Assembly: GCA_020343595.1 (NCBI GenBank)
Contig: CP070802.1
Location: 658,535 to 703,969 of the forward strand
Direction of reading: 5' to 3'
Source of the DNA: Caldifarciminota bacterium
GTDB lineage: Bacteria; Hydrothermota; Tepidihabitantia; SM23-42
DNA: 45,435 bases
The notes under the pieces are model-generated. The model ran no database searches. It had not been told where the DNA came from and saw only the letters and a list, made by a program, of their open reading frames with translations. Shown here piece after piece: positions 1 through 7,595 of the stretch; the stretch's first letter is position 1; each line of letters begins with the position of its first letter. A program made the translations under genes and the position numbers.

Positions 1-231
1 GGGTATGAAGTGGAAAGCTATTTGCCCGGCGGTGAGCGCCTGGCTGCATCGGGCACGTCTGCTTCATCGCCCAATGTGGCTAATCTCGCCGCGAAACTGT
101 TTGCCGTTGAACCTTCACTTTCGCCGCTCGACGTTATCAATTTGATCAGAAATGGTGCTGACCCTAACTCCGAAGGTCTGCCCTTGATGAATCCGAAACG
201 CTCTATTGAAATACTGAAGGCGCGGAAGTGA
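1..231 (+). CDS. Subtilisin-like serine protease, C-terminal fragment
   Basis: The open frame enters from the left edge, so only the last 76 residues are seen. The stretch GTSASSPNVANLAAKL matches the block around the catalytic serine of S8 subtilases (usual form GTSMASPxVAG), with Ser in the same place. It is followed by the usual helix and a 'PSLSPLDVINLIRNGAD' segment, as in peptidase S8 domains where the next helix packs on the core. No FlgD-like sorting domain follows, so the protein ends about 50 residues after the active serine. The His and Asp of the triad lie outside the window. The gene converges with the TlpA-like gene; the 47 bases between them show no clear hairpin. The family call is secure; substrate and location cannot be judged from this fragment. 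Confidence 0.85.
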   Translation, partial: GYEVESYLPGGERLAASGTSASSPNVANLAAKLFAVEPSLSPLDVINLIRNGADPNSEGLPLMNPKRSIEILKARK

Positions 232-278
232 GTACCAAGACCCTGGTGTTTATCTAAAACGGAACGCTCTGACCGTTG

Positions 279-1658
279 CTACAGAAGGGGTTCGATTATA
301 CGGATCAGCTTGTCTGTAAGTGATGGTTCGTAACCGATGATAATTCTTCGGACCAGACCTTGCTTATCTATTATTATGAATGTCGGATAACTGGTGACGT
401 CATAATGCTTGATAAGATTCCTGCCTTCGAGATTGACGTAGGGCAGGTTCATTTTCTCCAGCACAAAGATCGCGTCCGAGCGATCCTTATCGGTGTTGAT
501 GCCAAGAATGCTGAAATCTTTGTCTCTGAAGTATTGAGCCAGTCTCTTGATCGTGGGCATGGCCCGGATGCACCAGGGACAGGCGCGGTACCAGAAATCG
601 AGCAGCAAGACCCGGCCGCGGTAATCATCGAGGGAGTGTTTCTTCCCGGAAAAATCTCTTGCCTCCCAGCGTGGCGATCGTTTATTGACGAATTTCGCGC
701 GTTTTCTTATTTGGGCGGTGAGGTATTCGAAATCCTCGGGAAGATCATTAATGATTTCTGTTATGAGCATTCTTATGTCCGCCGTCGTTATCCTGCGTTT
801 CACGCTATTGAGGAGCACTTCGGCTTCTTTACGCAATTGCAGTAGCAGTTGTGGATTATCTTCGACCCTGCTGATGATGTCATTGTATTGTGAATCTGCT
901 GCAAAGAAGAGCATGAGTTCATCCACATGTCGTCTTGCCGTCAGGGTGTCGAGGTCAATAATCGAATCAAGTAGTACTGTGTATGTTCCCCTTCCTGCGT
1001 ATTGCCCATATGACCGTTCATTCTCACCTTTTTTGTAAACCGGGATCATTTTGACCAGGTCAATGTAGACTTCTGCCCTTTGCTCGATAAGATAGATGAC
1101 GTCGAGCGGTGTTTCGTGCGTAAGCTGGATGATCCAGGAGCGTTGTGTGGTATCAGGCTTGCTTGCTGAGTATCGCGTGCGCTCTCCATAAGGACGATCA
1201 CCAGACTCCCATTCAATGGTTGCGCTTCTGAATTCACGGGGTAGTGGTATGAATATATTAGGAAGATAAAGATCTAACTGTGAGATTCTATCCATTGTGC
1301 GGTTCCGGGCAAATCGTCCGTCGGGGAAGAAATCGCAGATTGCCCAACTGGTATCCGTTGTTGACTCCACCTGTGCACCACGTTCTTCAGTCTTGGCTGC
1401 AGTCTCTGTGTTGCGAAGTACCAGTTGCCAGCTTCCGTCATCATTCTTTCTCATGACCCAGATTTCAAGTATCTCCTGGGACTCGAAAACACCCTTGGAA
1501 TACTCGAATTTCGATCGCGCAGTGTAGAACAACTTCTTACCAGGTTGCAGCACGTAGCTGACAGTTAGAATCGTGTCTTGCTCGGAAATTTGCGAGCGAC
1601 CTAACTGTACTGATACTACTACTATTAGAAGCGAGGCAAGAAGCACATTACGAATCAT
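279..1658 (-). CDS. Periplasmic TlpA/ResA-like thioredoxin-fold protein with a large N-terminal domain
   Basis: 459 residues. Residues 1-22 form a signal peptide. Residues about 25-325 are an unrecognised, mostly beta-rich domain. Residues 328-459 are a TlpA/ResA-type thioredoxin fold with the redox pair CPWC at 360-363 (in the context FWYRACPWCIRAMP) and the cis-proline at 425 in SYPTFIIID. The family normally reduces or shuffles disulfides of exported proteins or apocytochromes outside the inner membrane. The large N-terminal domain resembles the arrangement in Bacteroidetes-type 'TlpA family disulfide reductases', where it is of unknown function. A TATAAT sits 13 bases before the ATG, so the mRNA leader would be only about 6 bases; a GAGGGTG lies within it. 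The redox role is well supported; the partner protein is unknown. Confidence 0.85.
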   Translation of the reverse strand: MIRNVLLASLLIVVVSVQLGRSQISEQDTILTVSYVLQPGKKLFYTARSKFEYSKGVFESQEILEIWVMRKNDDGSWQLVLRNTETAAKTEERGAQVESTTDTSWAICDFFPDGRFARNRTMDRISQLDLYLPNIFIPLPREFRSATIEWESGDRPYGERTRYSASKPDTTQRSWIIQLTHETPLDVIYLIEQRAEVYIDLVKMIPVYKKGENERSYGQYAGRGTYTVLLDSIIDLDTLTARRHVDELMLFFAADSQYNDIISRVEDNPQLLLQLRKEAEVLLNSVKRRITTADIRMLITEIINDLPEDFEYLTAQIRKRAKFVNKRSPRWEARDFSGKKHSLDDYRGRVLLLDFWYRACPWCIRAMPTIKRLAQYFRDKDFSILGINTDKDRSDAIFVLEKMNLPYVNLEGRNLIKHYDVTSYPTFIIIDKQGLVRRIIIGYEPSLTDKLIRIIEPLL

Positions 1659-1671
1659 CAGTCACCCTCTT

Positions 1672-1699
1672 ATTATAGCATACGTTCGTAAAAAGTAAA
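1672..1699 (-). promoter_or_regulatory. Promoter of the TlpA-like gene
   Basis: On the minus strand a perfect -10 TATAAT (1672-1677) follows a weak -35 TTTACT (1694-1699) with a 16-base spacer. The predicted start of transcription is only a few bases before the ATG at 1658. Confidence 0.5.
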
Positions 1700-1818
1700 G
1701 GGAAATATGGAGCAATGTGTTGACAGCAGGGATAATCCAATTACAGTTCATCATATATGTTTGCGGTACAAGGTCGGTGTTCTTTGCCTTCGCAGGCCGA
1801 GTGTGAGGAATGGACGAT

Positions 1819-3120
1819 ATGAACAGGCATTTCTGTTTCTTGTCGGTCTGCTGTATTCTGGTGGCGGTACAGCAGGCATCCCCGATCCGTGAAATGACTG
1901 ATTACCACGGGCAATACCTGGGCCAGGATCTGCCTGGCCACAAACCCGAGCCATTTGCTCCTGATCTTTTCTCTGTATGGAATGATTACGGTTTGCACCC
2001 GCAGAGCAGCGTTGTTATTGCGCCTGGCGGAGACAAAATCTATTTCACGGATGAATCACATCCTGTTGTGAAGGGGCGAAGTCAGTCGATATGGCTGATT
2101 CAGCAGACCAGTGGAGCATGGATTGAACCCCATATTACTTCCTTTTCAAGTGATTACAGCGACTGGGGAACTTTTCTATCGGAGGAGGGTCGGATCATCT
2201 ACTTTGCCTCGACGCGGCCGCGGCCTCGAGGTGGAAAAGGTCCGCCCGGTGATGCTGATATATGGTATGTAGAAGAGAATGAAAACGGCTTCTCTGAACC
2301 CAGAAGGCTTGGTCATCCGGTCAATACAGCCTACGGTGAAGTATCTGGAGCAGTGGCATCAAATGGTGTCTTTCTGTTCAGCTCGAACCGTCCCGGTGGC
2401 AAAGGAGGTTTTGATATCTATTTGACAGAAGGCGTCAATGGTGATTGTTCTGAACCGGTTGGCCTTGGTGAAGGAGTGAATACAGGAGCAGATGAGCGGG
2501 TCATGTGCGTTTCGCCGGATCTGAGTTTCTTGATATTACATCGATATGACAGGAACGTCGAGGCAGATGCCGGGCTTTACGTTTCGTATAGACTGGAGGA
2601 CCATTCATGGACCGAAGCAAAGAGCGTTGGTGATCATATAAACATGCTCAATGCCACGTGGGCTAGTTTGTCACCGGATAGAGAATATCTTTTCTTTCTT
2701 GGTCTGGGACACGGTGTTTACTGGCTGAAAGCGGGATTGGCCGATCATTTGAAAAAGGCTGACCTCAGTATATCGGAAAGATTGTACCAAACACTGCGCG
2801 ATCATGGGATCGAATCTGCGTGCGCTGAATATTTCGAAATGAAGAATAGACATGGAAAATATGTCGAGCTCGATGAGTTCTTCCTGAATCAGAAGGGTTA
2901 TCAACTGCTGGAGGCTGGTGATGTTGTGCGTTCCATCGGTATTTTCAGGATTTGTGTTGCACTTTTTCCTGCCTCCTGGAATGCACATGACAGCCTTGCA
3001 GAAGCATATCTGGCAGCGGGTAAGACTGAAAAGGCGAAGACACACTACCGGAGGTCTCTTGATTTGAATCCGGAAAACGACAATGCAAGGCGGCGGCTCG
3101 ATGAACTGGAGATGAATTGA
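1819..3120 (+). CDS. Exported PD40 beta-propeller protein with C-terminal TPR repeats
   Basis: 433 residues from the ATG at 1819. I prefer this to the ATG at 1810 because the GAGGA at 1805-1809 then has a normal spacing of 9. Residues 1-22 are a signal peptide. Residues about 60-290 hold several WD40-like (PD40/TolB-type) blades, visible as repeated phrases such as GGDKIYFTDE, GRIIYFASTRP, GVFLFSSNRPGGKGGFDIY and DREYLFFLGL. The 'SSNRPGGxGGxDIY' phrase is characteristic of PD40 propellers in FCB bacteria. Residues about 350-430 are two TPR units (AGDVVRSIGIFRICVALFP and AGKTEKAKTHYRRSLDLNP). The protein probably binds other proteins or glycans in the periplasm; the exact role is unknown. A TTGACA at 1720-1725 could start a promoter, but its -10 (TACAGT, 1742-1747) is poor. 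Confidence 0.8.
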   Translation: MNRHFCFLSVCCILVAVQQASPIREMTDYHGQYLGQDLPGHKPEPFAPDLFSVWNDYGLHPQSSVVIAPGGDKIYFTDESHPVVKGRSQSIWLIQQTSGAWIEPHITSFSSDYSDWGTFLSEEGRIIYFASTRPRPRGGKGPPGDADIWYVEENENGFSEPRRLGHPVNTAYGEVSGAVASNGVFLFSSNRPGGKGGFDIYLTEGVNGDCSEPVGLGEGVNTGADERVMCVSPDLSFLILHRYDRNVEADAGLYVSYRLEDHSWTEAKSVGDHINMLNATWASLSPDREYLFFLGLGHGVYWLKAGLADHLKKADLSISERLYQTLRDHGIESACAEYFEMKNRHGKYVELDEFFLNQKGYQLLEAGDVVRSIGIFRICVALFPASWNAHDSLAEAYLAAGKTEKAKTHYRRSLDLNPENDNARRRLDELEMN

Positions 3121-3144
3121 CCGCCGGCACTTTCATAGTATATT
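3117..3144 (+). promoter_or_regulatory. Upstream promoter of tandem pair before the DHOD-like gene
   Basis: TTGACC (3117-3122), 16-base spacer, TATATT (3139-3144). It overlaps the stop codon of the preceding gene. Confidence 0.5.
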
Positions 3145-3170
3145 GATTATAATAGATTTGCGTGTATAAT
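3143..3170 (+). promoter_or_regulatory. Downstream promoter of tandem pair before the DHOD-like gene
   Basis: TTGATT (3143-3148), 16-base spacer, TATAAT (3165-3170). Transcription would start near 3177, giving a leader of about 33 bases with AAGGAGG at 3198-3204. It partly overlaps the first promoter, so the two are likely alternative or mutually exclusive sites. Confidence 0.6.
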
Positions 3171-3209
3171 TTTGCGGTTTGATTTTATACTCAGGTAAGG
3201 AGGTCTTTG

Positions 3210-4193
3210 ATGGCTGATCTTAATACTATTTATATGGGAATTGAAATGCGGAATCCGCTGGTCGTTGCGAGCTGCAGTCTGGTGAATTCCGTAGAAGGCG
3301 TCCAGCGTTGTGCTGATGCCGGAGCGGGAGCGGTGGTGCTCAAATCGCTTTTTGAGGAGCAGATCGAGGCTGATACGAAAGAGATCCAGAGACACGTGTG
3401 GCTCGCCGGGCATACCGAGGCCTACGATTATGTCAGGCAGATCGGGATCCAGACCGGTGAACAGGACTACCTCAATCTTATGGAAAGGGCGAAGAAAGCT
3501 GTTTCGATTCCGGTCATTGCCAGTCTTAACTGCATTACGCCGACATGGTGGACAGATTATGCAAGGAGATTGGAGAATGCAGGCGCCGACGGTATTGAAC
3601 TCAACATAGCAATACTGCCCAGCGATCCGCAGCGTAGCAGCAATGAAATTGAGAAACTTTACTATTCCATTTTGGAAGGTGTTGCAAAGAACGTCGGCAT
3701 CCCGATAGCAATTAAGATCGGTCCCTATTTCACATCGCTGGCCAGCGTCGGCAGAGAACTCTGCAGCAGGGGGGCATCGGCGCTTGTGCTTTTTAATAGG
3801 TTCTATCAACTCGATATCAACGTTGACAAGCTCACATTGGTACCGGGATATCATTTCAGCACACCCGAGGAAATAAACATATCGCTGCGCTGGATATCGC
3901 TGCTCGCCGGGCGTATCGAATGCGATCTCTCTGCGACCACGGGCGTGCATGATGCTATGGGTGTTGCAAAACAGCTGCTCGCGGGAGCGACGACCGTTCA
4001 GGTTTGCTCTACGCTGTACAAACACGGTATCGGGCATCTTGCGAACATTCTTAGCAACCTCGAGTCCTGGATGAAAAAACACCATTTTGAATCCGTATCG
4101 CAGTTTCGCGGTAAGTTAAGTCAAAAGGAGAGCGAGAAGCCCGAGCTCTACGAGCGTCTTCAGTACGTCAAATCGCTCGTTGGGATCGAGTAA
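3210..4193 (+). CDS. Dihydroorotate dehydrogenase-like flavoprotein lacking the catalytic Cys
   Basis: 327 residues; ATG at 3210 after AAGGAGG. It has the FMN-binding TIM-barrel pattern of COG0167: start phrase MRNPLVVASCSLVNS, a lysine at strand 2 (AVVLKSLFEE), AIKIGPYF, and the C-terminal phosphate-binding stretch TTGVHDAMGVAKQLLAGATTVQVCS. In true DHODs the strand-4 motif reads NxSCPN and its Cys is the catalytic base. Here residues 131-139 read LNIAILPSD, so the Cys and the CPN motif are missing. That matches the uncharacterised 'dihydroorotate dehydrogenase-like' group rather than PyrD, and the window has a separate bona fide pyrD at 39.7 kb. It probably oxidises or reduces some other small molecule with FMN. 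It is 17 bases ahead of the zinc-ribbon repeat gene, so the two are likely cotranscribed. Confidence 0.85.
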   Translation: MADLNTIYMGIEMRNPLVVASCSLVNSVEGVQRCADAGAGAVVLKSLFEEQIEADTKEIQRHVWLAGHTEAYDYVRQIGIQTGEQDYLNLMERAKKAVSIPVIASLNCITPTWWTDYARRLENAGADGIELNIAILPSDPQRSSNEIEKLYYSILEGVAKNVGIPIAIKIGPYFTSLASVGRELCSRGASALVLFNRFYQLDINVDKLTLVPGYHFSTPEEINISLRWISLLAGRIECDLSATTGVHDAMGVAKQLLAGATTVQVCSTLYKHGIGHLANILSNLESWMKKHHFESVSQFRGKLSQKESEKPELYERLQYVKSLVGIE

Positions 4194-4210
4194 TACCCGG
4201 GAGTGTTGTC

Positions 4211-4726
4211 GTGCCGCTTAAGCGCTGCCGTGAGTGTCAGAAGGAGATAAGTACCGAAGCGACCAGTTGTCCGCACTGTGGCGCGCCGTTTCCCGCAAGG
4301 AGGAAATGGTCTGGCCGCGGATTTGAGTGGAAATCCAGTCAGACATTTTACGGCTATCCTTTGGTGCATGTTGCTTTTGGACGCGATGAGAATAACCGGT
4401 TACGGGTTGCCAGAGGCGTGATCGCGATCGGCCAATTCGGTATTGGCCTTGTGACATTCGCTCAGTTTGGCATTGGTGTTCTATTCGGTTTCGGTCAGTT
4501 CATTCTGGGCTTGACCGGAATCGCGCAGTTCGCCATCACTGGTCTGTTCGGCATTGGGCAGTTCGCGACCGGGTATGTTGCGATCGGGCAGTTCGCACTT
4601 GGTTACTATGCCCTCGCCCAGATCGGCTACGCAGAATACTTATGGAGCCGTGCGGTCCGAGATCCTGAGGCCGTAGAATTTTTCCGCCAACTGCTTGATA
4701 ACATCAAGGATTTTTTCCACTTCTGA
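4211..4726 (+). CDS. Zinc-ribbon protein with Gly-Gln-Phe pentad-repeat membrane or beta-helix domain
   Basis: 171 residues from a GTG preceded by CGGGAG. Residues 6-23 form a zinc ribbon (CRECQ...CPHCG). Residues 45-70 carry the phrase YGYPLVHVAFGRDEN and VARGVIAIGQ. Residues 71-139 are a run of about 14 five-residue units of the form [AGT]-[IFL]-[GA]-Q-F / x-[IL]-G-x-x. The 'QF' recurs at intervals of 10, 11, 10, 11, 10 and 10 residues. A charged helix ends the protein. I recall similar 'PLVHIAxGRD...VAxGxIAIG' proteins in many bacteria without a known function. The five-residue period could be a quadrilateral beta-helix like pentapeptide repeats, or closely packed membrane hairpins. The zinc ribbon suggests a cytoplasmic N-terminus. 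Function unknown. Confidence 0.75.
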   Translation: MPLKRCRECQKEISTEATSCPHCGAPFPARRKWSGRGFEWKSSQTFYGYPLVHVAFGRDENNRLRVARGVIAIGQFGIGLVTFAQFGIGVLFGFGQFILGLTGIAQFAITGLFGIGQFATGYVAIGQFALGYYALAQIGYAEYLWSRAVRDPEAVEFFRQLLDNIKDFFHF

Positions 4727-4752
4727 ACGCTTTCAGGCAACTCTGTTCATTG

Positions 4753-6372
4753 CTATAATCCAAATGCGTCACGGATCAGGCACACCGGTATCGAACCGAA
4801 ACTGAGTAGTTTGTCATGAAAATCTCTCAGCTTGAAATCGTTGCCTAGTTTTTTCTGGTAATCATTCCGGAACTCAAGAATTTGCTTCTTGCCGATCAAA
4901 TAGCTCATCGGCTGGGTCGGAGTGTACGTATACCGTGTCACCTCCTTCTGAGCGTGTACGCGTTGCAGCTTTGCGTCGTTGACGAGTAGATCGACAGCTT
5001 GCTCGTAACTCATTGTCTTAGTGTGTAGCCCCACGTCGATTATTACCCGACAGGCACGCCACAGTTGGTCTTTGAGTTGCAGGAGTCTCGAGCGAGGGTC
5101 TCTGTAGAATCCCGCGTCGTACATCATTTCTTCACAGTAGAGTGCCCAACCTTCTACAAAAACCGTCGTTTCCAACAGACGTCTGAGTCTGTTTTCTAGC
5201 TTGTTGGCTATCACAAGTTGAAGATGATGTCCAGGATAGCCCTCGTGCAGCGCTATTACTGGTATTCCGAAACTTGGGTGGCCTCTCAGGATTTCTTCCT
5301 TCTCTTCTGGAGATAGGTTTTCGTCGATGAGGGTAACATAGAAATGCCCTGTCTGCTCTTCTTCAAATTGTGCCGGGTTCATGTATGCAGCGTAGGGAAT
5401 GATCGGCCGGCTGAATGAAGGTGTTGGTATTACATCGAGACGCTCGTCAGCAGGTATGGTTACCAGCCCTTTTCGGATTACGAAATCCCTGGCGGATTCC
5501 ATTTCCTTCTTGTAGGTCTGAAGCAATTCCGATGGCTTTGGGTGGACCTTCTTGACTTCGCTGATAACCTCGAACCACCCTTTCTCTGGATCTATTTTTT
5601 GGGCCACCTGCCTCATGGCATCTTCGGTTTTGGCCTTCATGTCCTGTCCTATCTCGAGAATTTCCTGGGCAGTATATGGGAGCAGGTGGTCATTCTTGAG
5701 CTTGAATTCAAATAGTGTCTTTCCAACAGCAAAATCGCCGCTTGATTTTTCCAGTAGTTCATCCTTCAGATACTGGCGGTAGTCCTGCAACGCGGACAGG
5801 GCCTTCGTTGCAGCATCTTCGAGCGGTTTTTTTATCCCGGGAACTTTCGCACCGAGTTTCGGAACGAGATCCTGAATGAAAGAAACGCAGCCATCTGTCA
5901 TCTCGATGCCAAGGTTTACGAATAATTGGGGGCAATTCTCCAAATTTCTCGCGCCGTCCCTGAGTATACGCGGAACCTCGCGCATCCTGGCAAGTATTGC
6001 CGAAGCTCGTTTCTCGAGCGGCGCGAATTCCCTTATCCAGAGAATGAACATCGAATGTGCGCATATCTCAGGGTATACTGCGGCGTGTGTTCTCCAGAAT
6101 TGTATCTCTTCATAATCCTTTATTTCAGATTTGATTTCATTTCCCAAGAGTTGCCAGTCGATTTGTTCTGTATCCGTCAATTCGTGTTTTGGAATCCTTT
6201 CAAGTTCAGAGAGATACTCTTTTTTGTTTAAATTGACCTGGTGAATGAAATCAGCATTCACATTGTCCAGTTCATGGTCATATTCGTGAATACCGGCGAA
6301 CGTCGCACTGAGCGGTGACGTTCGCCATTTGAAATTCAGATATCCTTCAACGAAATCAGTAAATCTCGACAT
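4753..6372 (-). CDS. DUF885 family zinc metallopeptidase-like protein, cytoplasmic
   Basis: 539 residues, the normal length for DUF885 proteins, with no signal peptide. The metal site is visible: HEGYPGHHLQ at 376-385 (H376, E377 and H381/H382) and EGWALYCEE from 407, whose Glu would be the third ligand. The region before it is helical, and the C-terminal QPMSYLIGKKQI block is also family-typical. DUF885 enzymes are thought to be carboxypeptidase- or dipeptidase-like with a swivelling helical lid; the substrate is unknown. The start follows GGAGGC. A second, exported paralog lies at 13195-14871. The gene faces the zinc-ribbon gene convergently with only 26 bases between them and no obvious terminator. 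Confidence 0.88.
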   Translation of the reverse strand: MSRFTDFVEGYLNFKWRTSPLSATFAGIHEYDHELDNVNADFIHQVNLNKKEYLSELERIPKHELTDTEQIDWQLLGNEIKSEIKDYEEIQFWRTHAAVYPEICAHSMFILWIREFAPLEKRASAILARMREVPRILRDGARNLENCPQLFVNLGIEMTDGCVSFIQDLVPKLGAKVPGIKKPLEDAATKALSALQDYRQYLKDELLEKSSGDFAVGKTLFEFKLKNDHLLPYTAQEILEIGQDMKAKTEDAMRQVAQKIDPEKGWFEVISEVKKVHPKPSELLQTYKKEMESARDFVIRKGLVTIPADERLDVIPTPSFSRPIIPYAAYMNPAQFEEEQTGHFYVTLIDENLSPEEKEEILRGHPSFGIPVIALHEGYPGHHLQLVIANKLENRLRRLLETTVFVEGWALYCEEMMYDAGFYRDPRSRLLQLKDQLWRACRVIIDVGLHTKTMSYEQAVDLLVNDAKLQRVHAQKEVTRYTYTPTQPMSYLIGKKQILEFRNDYQKKLGNDFKLRDFHDKLLSFGSIPVCLIRDAFGL

Positions 6373-6429
6373 GTTGCCTCCAATGTTTTTCTTATTAGCT
6401 GCGTTAATATGATCAACAGCCTACTATTT

Positions 6430-6457
6430 AGGATATGCCGGGACGCCTGTTTGTCAA
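6430..6457 (-). promoter_or_regulatory. Promoter of the cytoplasmic DUF885 gene
   Basis: Minus-strand TTGACA (6452-6457), 16-base spacer, TATCCT (6430-6435). The -35 is perfect and the -10 matches 4 of 6. Leader about 50 bases. Confidence 0.45.
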
Positions 6458-6483
6458 GCGTGCTCCTTGATGGATAGTTGGCG

Positions 6484-6511
6484 TTGACAGCGACTTTTTG
6501 GTATATAGAAT
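6484..6511 (+). promoter_or_regulatory. Promoter of the lipoprotein gene at 6544
   Basis: TTGACA (6484-6489), 16-base spacer, TAGAAT (6506-6511). Confidence 0.65.
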
Positions 6512-6543
6512 TTACTAAGTATTTTGCCGTGGGAGGATAGGAC

Positions 6544-7473
6544 ATGACTCCAATGAAGAAGTCCGCAATAAAGGCGTTATTCTTGTTTGCACTTATGCTA
6601 CGGTGCGGCGATGAACCTTTCGATATCAGTATTACGCATCCGGTCAATGATACACGTGTGAGTGGCATCGTACGGATCGAGGCCGAGACAAGTAGTAGTG
6701 CGACTGCAGTTTTCTTCCATGTGGATAGTGCCTGCATTGACAGTTCCCGTGCTGCGCCTTTTGCATGTTCCTGGAATACATTTGTTTTTGGCGATAGTTC
6801 ATATCACTATCTATATGCAATCGCCCGGGACAGAAGCGGTGAAACGGTGTGTTCTGATTCCGTGCTCGTTCTCGTCGACAACGGGGATGTGATCTTTGCA
6901 GATCCTTTCGAAACGTATTCCCTGAATAGTTACCCCCATGCCGCCTGGTTTCAGGTCTGGCCCGGTGCTGGTAATGATCATACCTATGTTACTGATCAAG
7001 TGTCATGCGGCGGCGCGCAGAGTTTCCGGCTCCGCGGGCTCGGTGATTGGGTGAGAACCGACGGTGTCGAGCTGAACTTGTCGAATGGTCAGCGTCTTAC
7101 ATATGAGTTGAATGTGATGATCCCGTCGCCGGACTCGGCCGGTGCGTTGTTCGGCTTCTTCTCACTTATCGATCCGACAACGGGTATGATCTGTAATGGC
7201 GTGCTTTTCGATTACAGTGACGGTCTGATCTACGCCCACGGTGCGGTCGAGGACAGCACCGGCCATGTTTGGCTGCGTGACACCTGGTATTCGGTGAAAG
7301 TAGCGCTCGATTATGCTGATCTCAACATGGATGTCTGGGTGGATAATGAACAGATCGTCTTCGACCTTCCGGCCGTTCCTATTTGGTGGTCAGATACCTT
7401 CGCAATATCTACAGAGTACGGAGCTCCCGGCATAGTGTACTATGATGACGTGAAAATATCCCAGCAAGAGTAA
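6544..7473 (+). CDS. Lipoprotein with Ig-like and jellyroll-like domains
   Basis: 309 residues; ATG at 6544 is 7 bases after GGGAGG. A short signal ends at a lipobox-like LMLRC with Cys21, so lipidation is likely although the Arg before the Cys is unusual. Residues about 27-115 look like a bacterial Ig-like domain (ITHPVNDTRVSGIVRIEAE ... DRSGETVCSDSVLVLVDN), as seen in proteins that describe 'changes' around a ligand. Residues about 120-309 resemble a concanavalin/LamG-like jellyroll (DPFETYSLNSYP ... YSVKVALDYADLNMDVWVDNEQI ... YYDDVKIS). That fold commonly binds carbohydrate. The gene has its own promoter and no operon partner. A cell-surface glycan- or ligand-binding role is inferred, not shown. 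Confidence 0.7.
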   Translation: MTPMKKSAIKALFLFALMLRCGDEPFDISITHPVNDTRVSGIVRIEAETSSSATAVFFHVDSACIDSSRAAPFACSWNTFVFGDSSYHYLYAIARDRSGETVCSDSVLVLVDNGDVIFADPFETYSLNSYPHAAWFQVWPGAGNDHTYVTDQVSCGGAQSFRLRGLGDWVRTDGVELNLSNGQRLTYELNVMIPSPDSAGALFGFFSLIDPTTGMICNGVLFDYSDGLIYAHGAVEDSTGHVWLRDTWYSVKVALDYADLNMDVWVDNEQIVFDLPAVPIWWSDTFAISTEYGAPGIVYYDDVKISQQE

Positions 7474-7498
7474 GCGCACTTATATTATCTCTTTTCAC

Positions 7499-7526
7499 TT
7501 GACCCCTATAATATCACAGCTATAAT
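7499..7526 (+). promoter_or_regulatory. Promoter of the PurF-like gene
   Basis: TTGACC (7499-7504), 16-base spacer, TATAAT (7521-7526). Leader about 60 bases with AAAGGAGGT just before the GTG start. Confidence 0.65.
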
Positions 7527-7595
7527 ATTACACTCTGCCATGGTCATACACAAAAATGCGGCAGTCTCAGAGAATTTTAGAAAGGAGGTATCTCA

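Noticed and set aside
3147..4085. 312-residue open frame on the minus strand
   Set aside because: It lies opposite the DHOD-like gene, has no ribosome site, and reads as low-complexity Arg/His/Cys text without domains. The plus-strand gene has clear family motifs.
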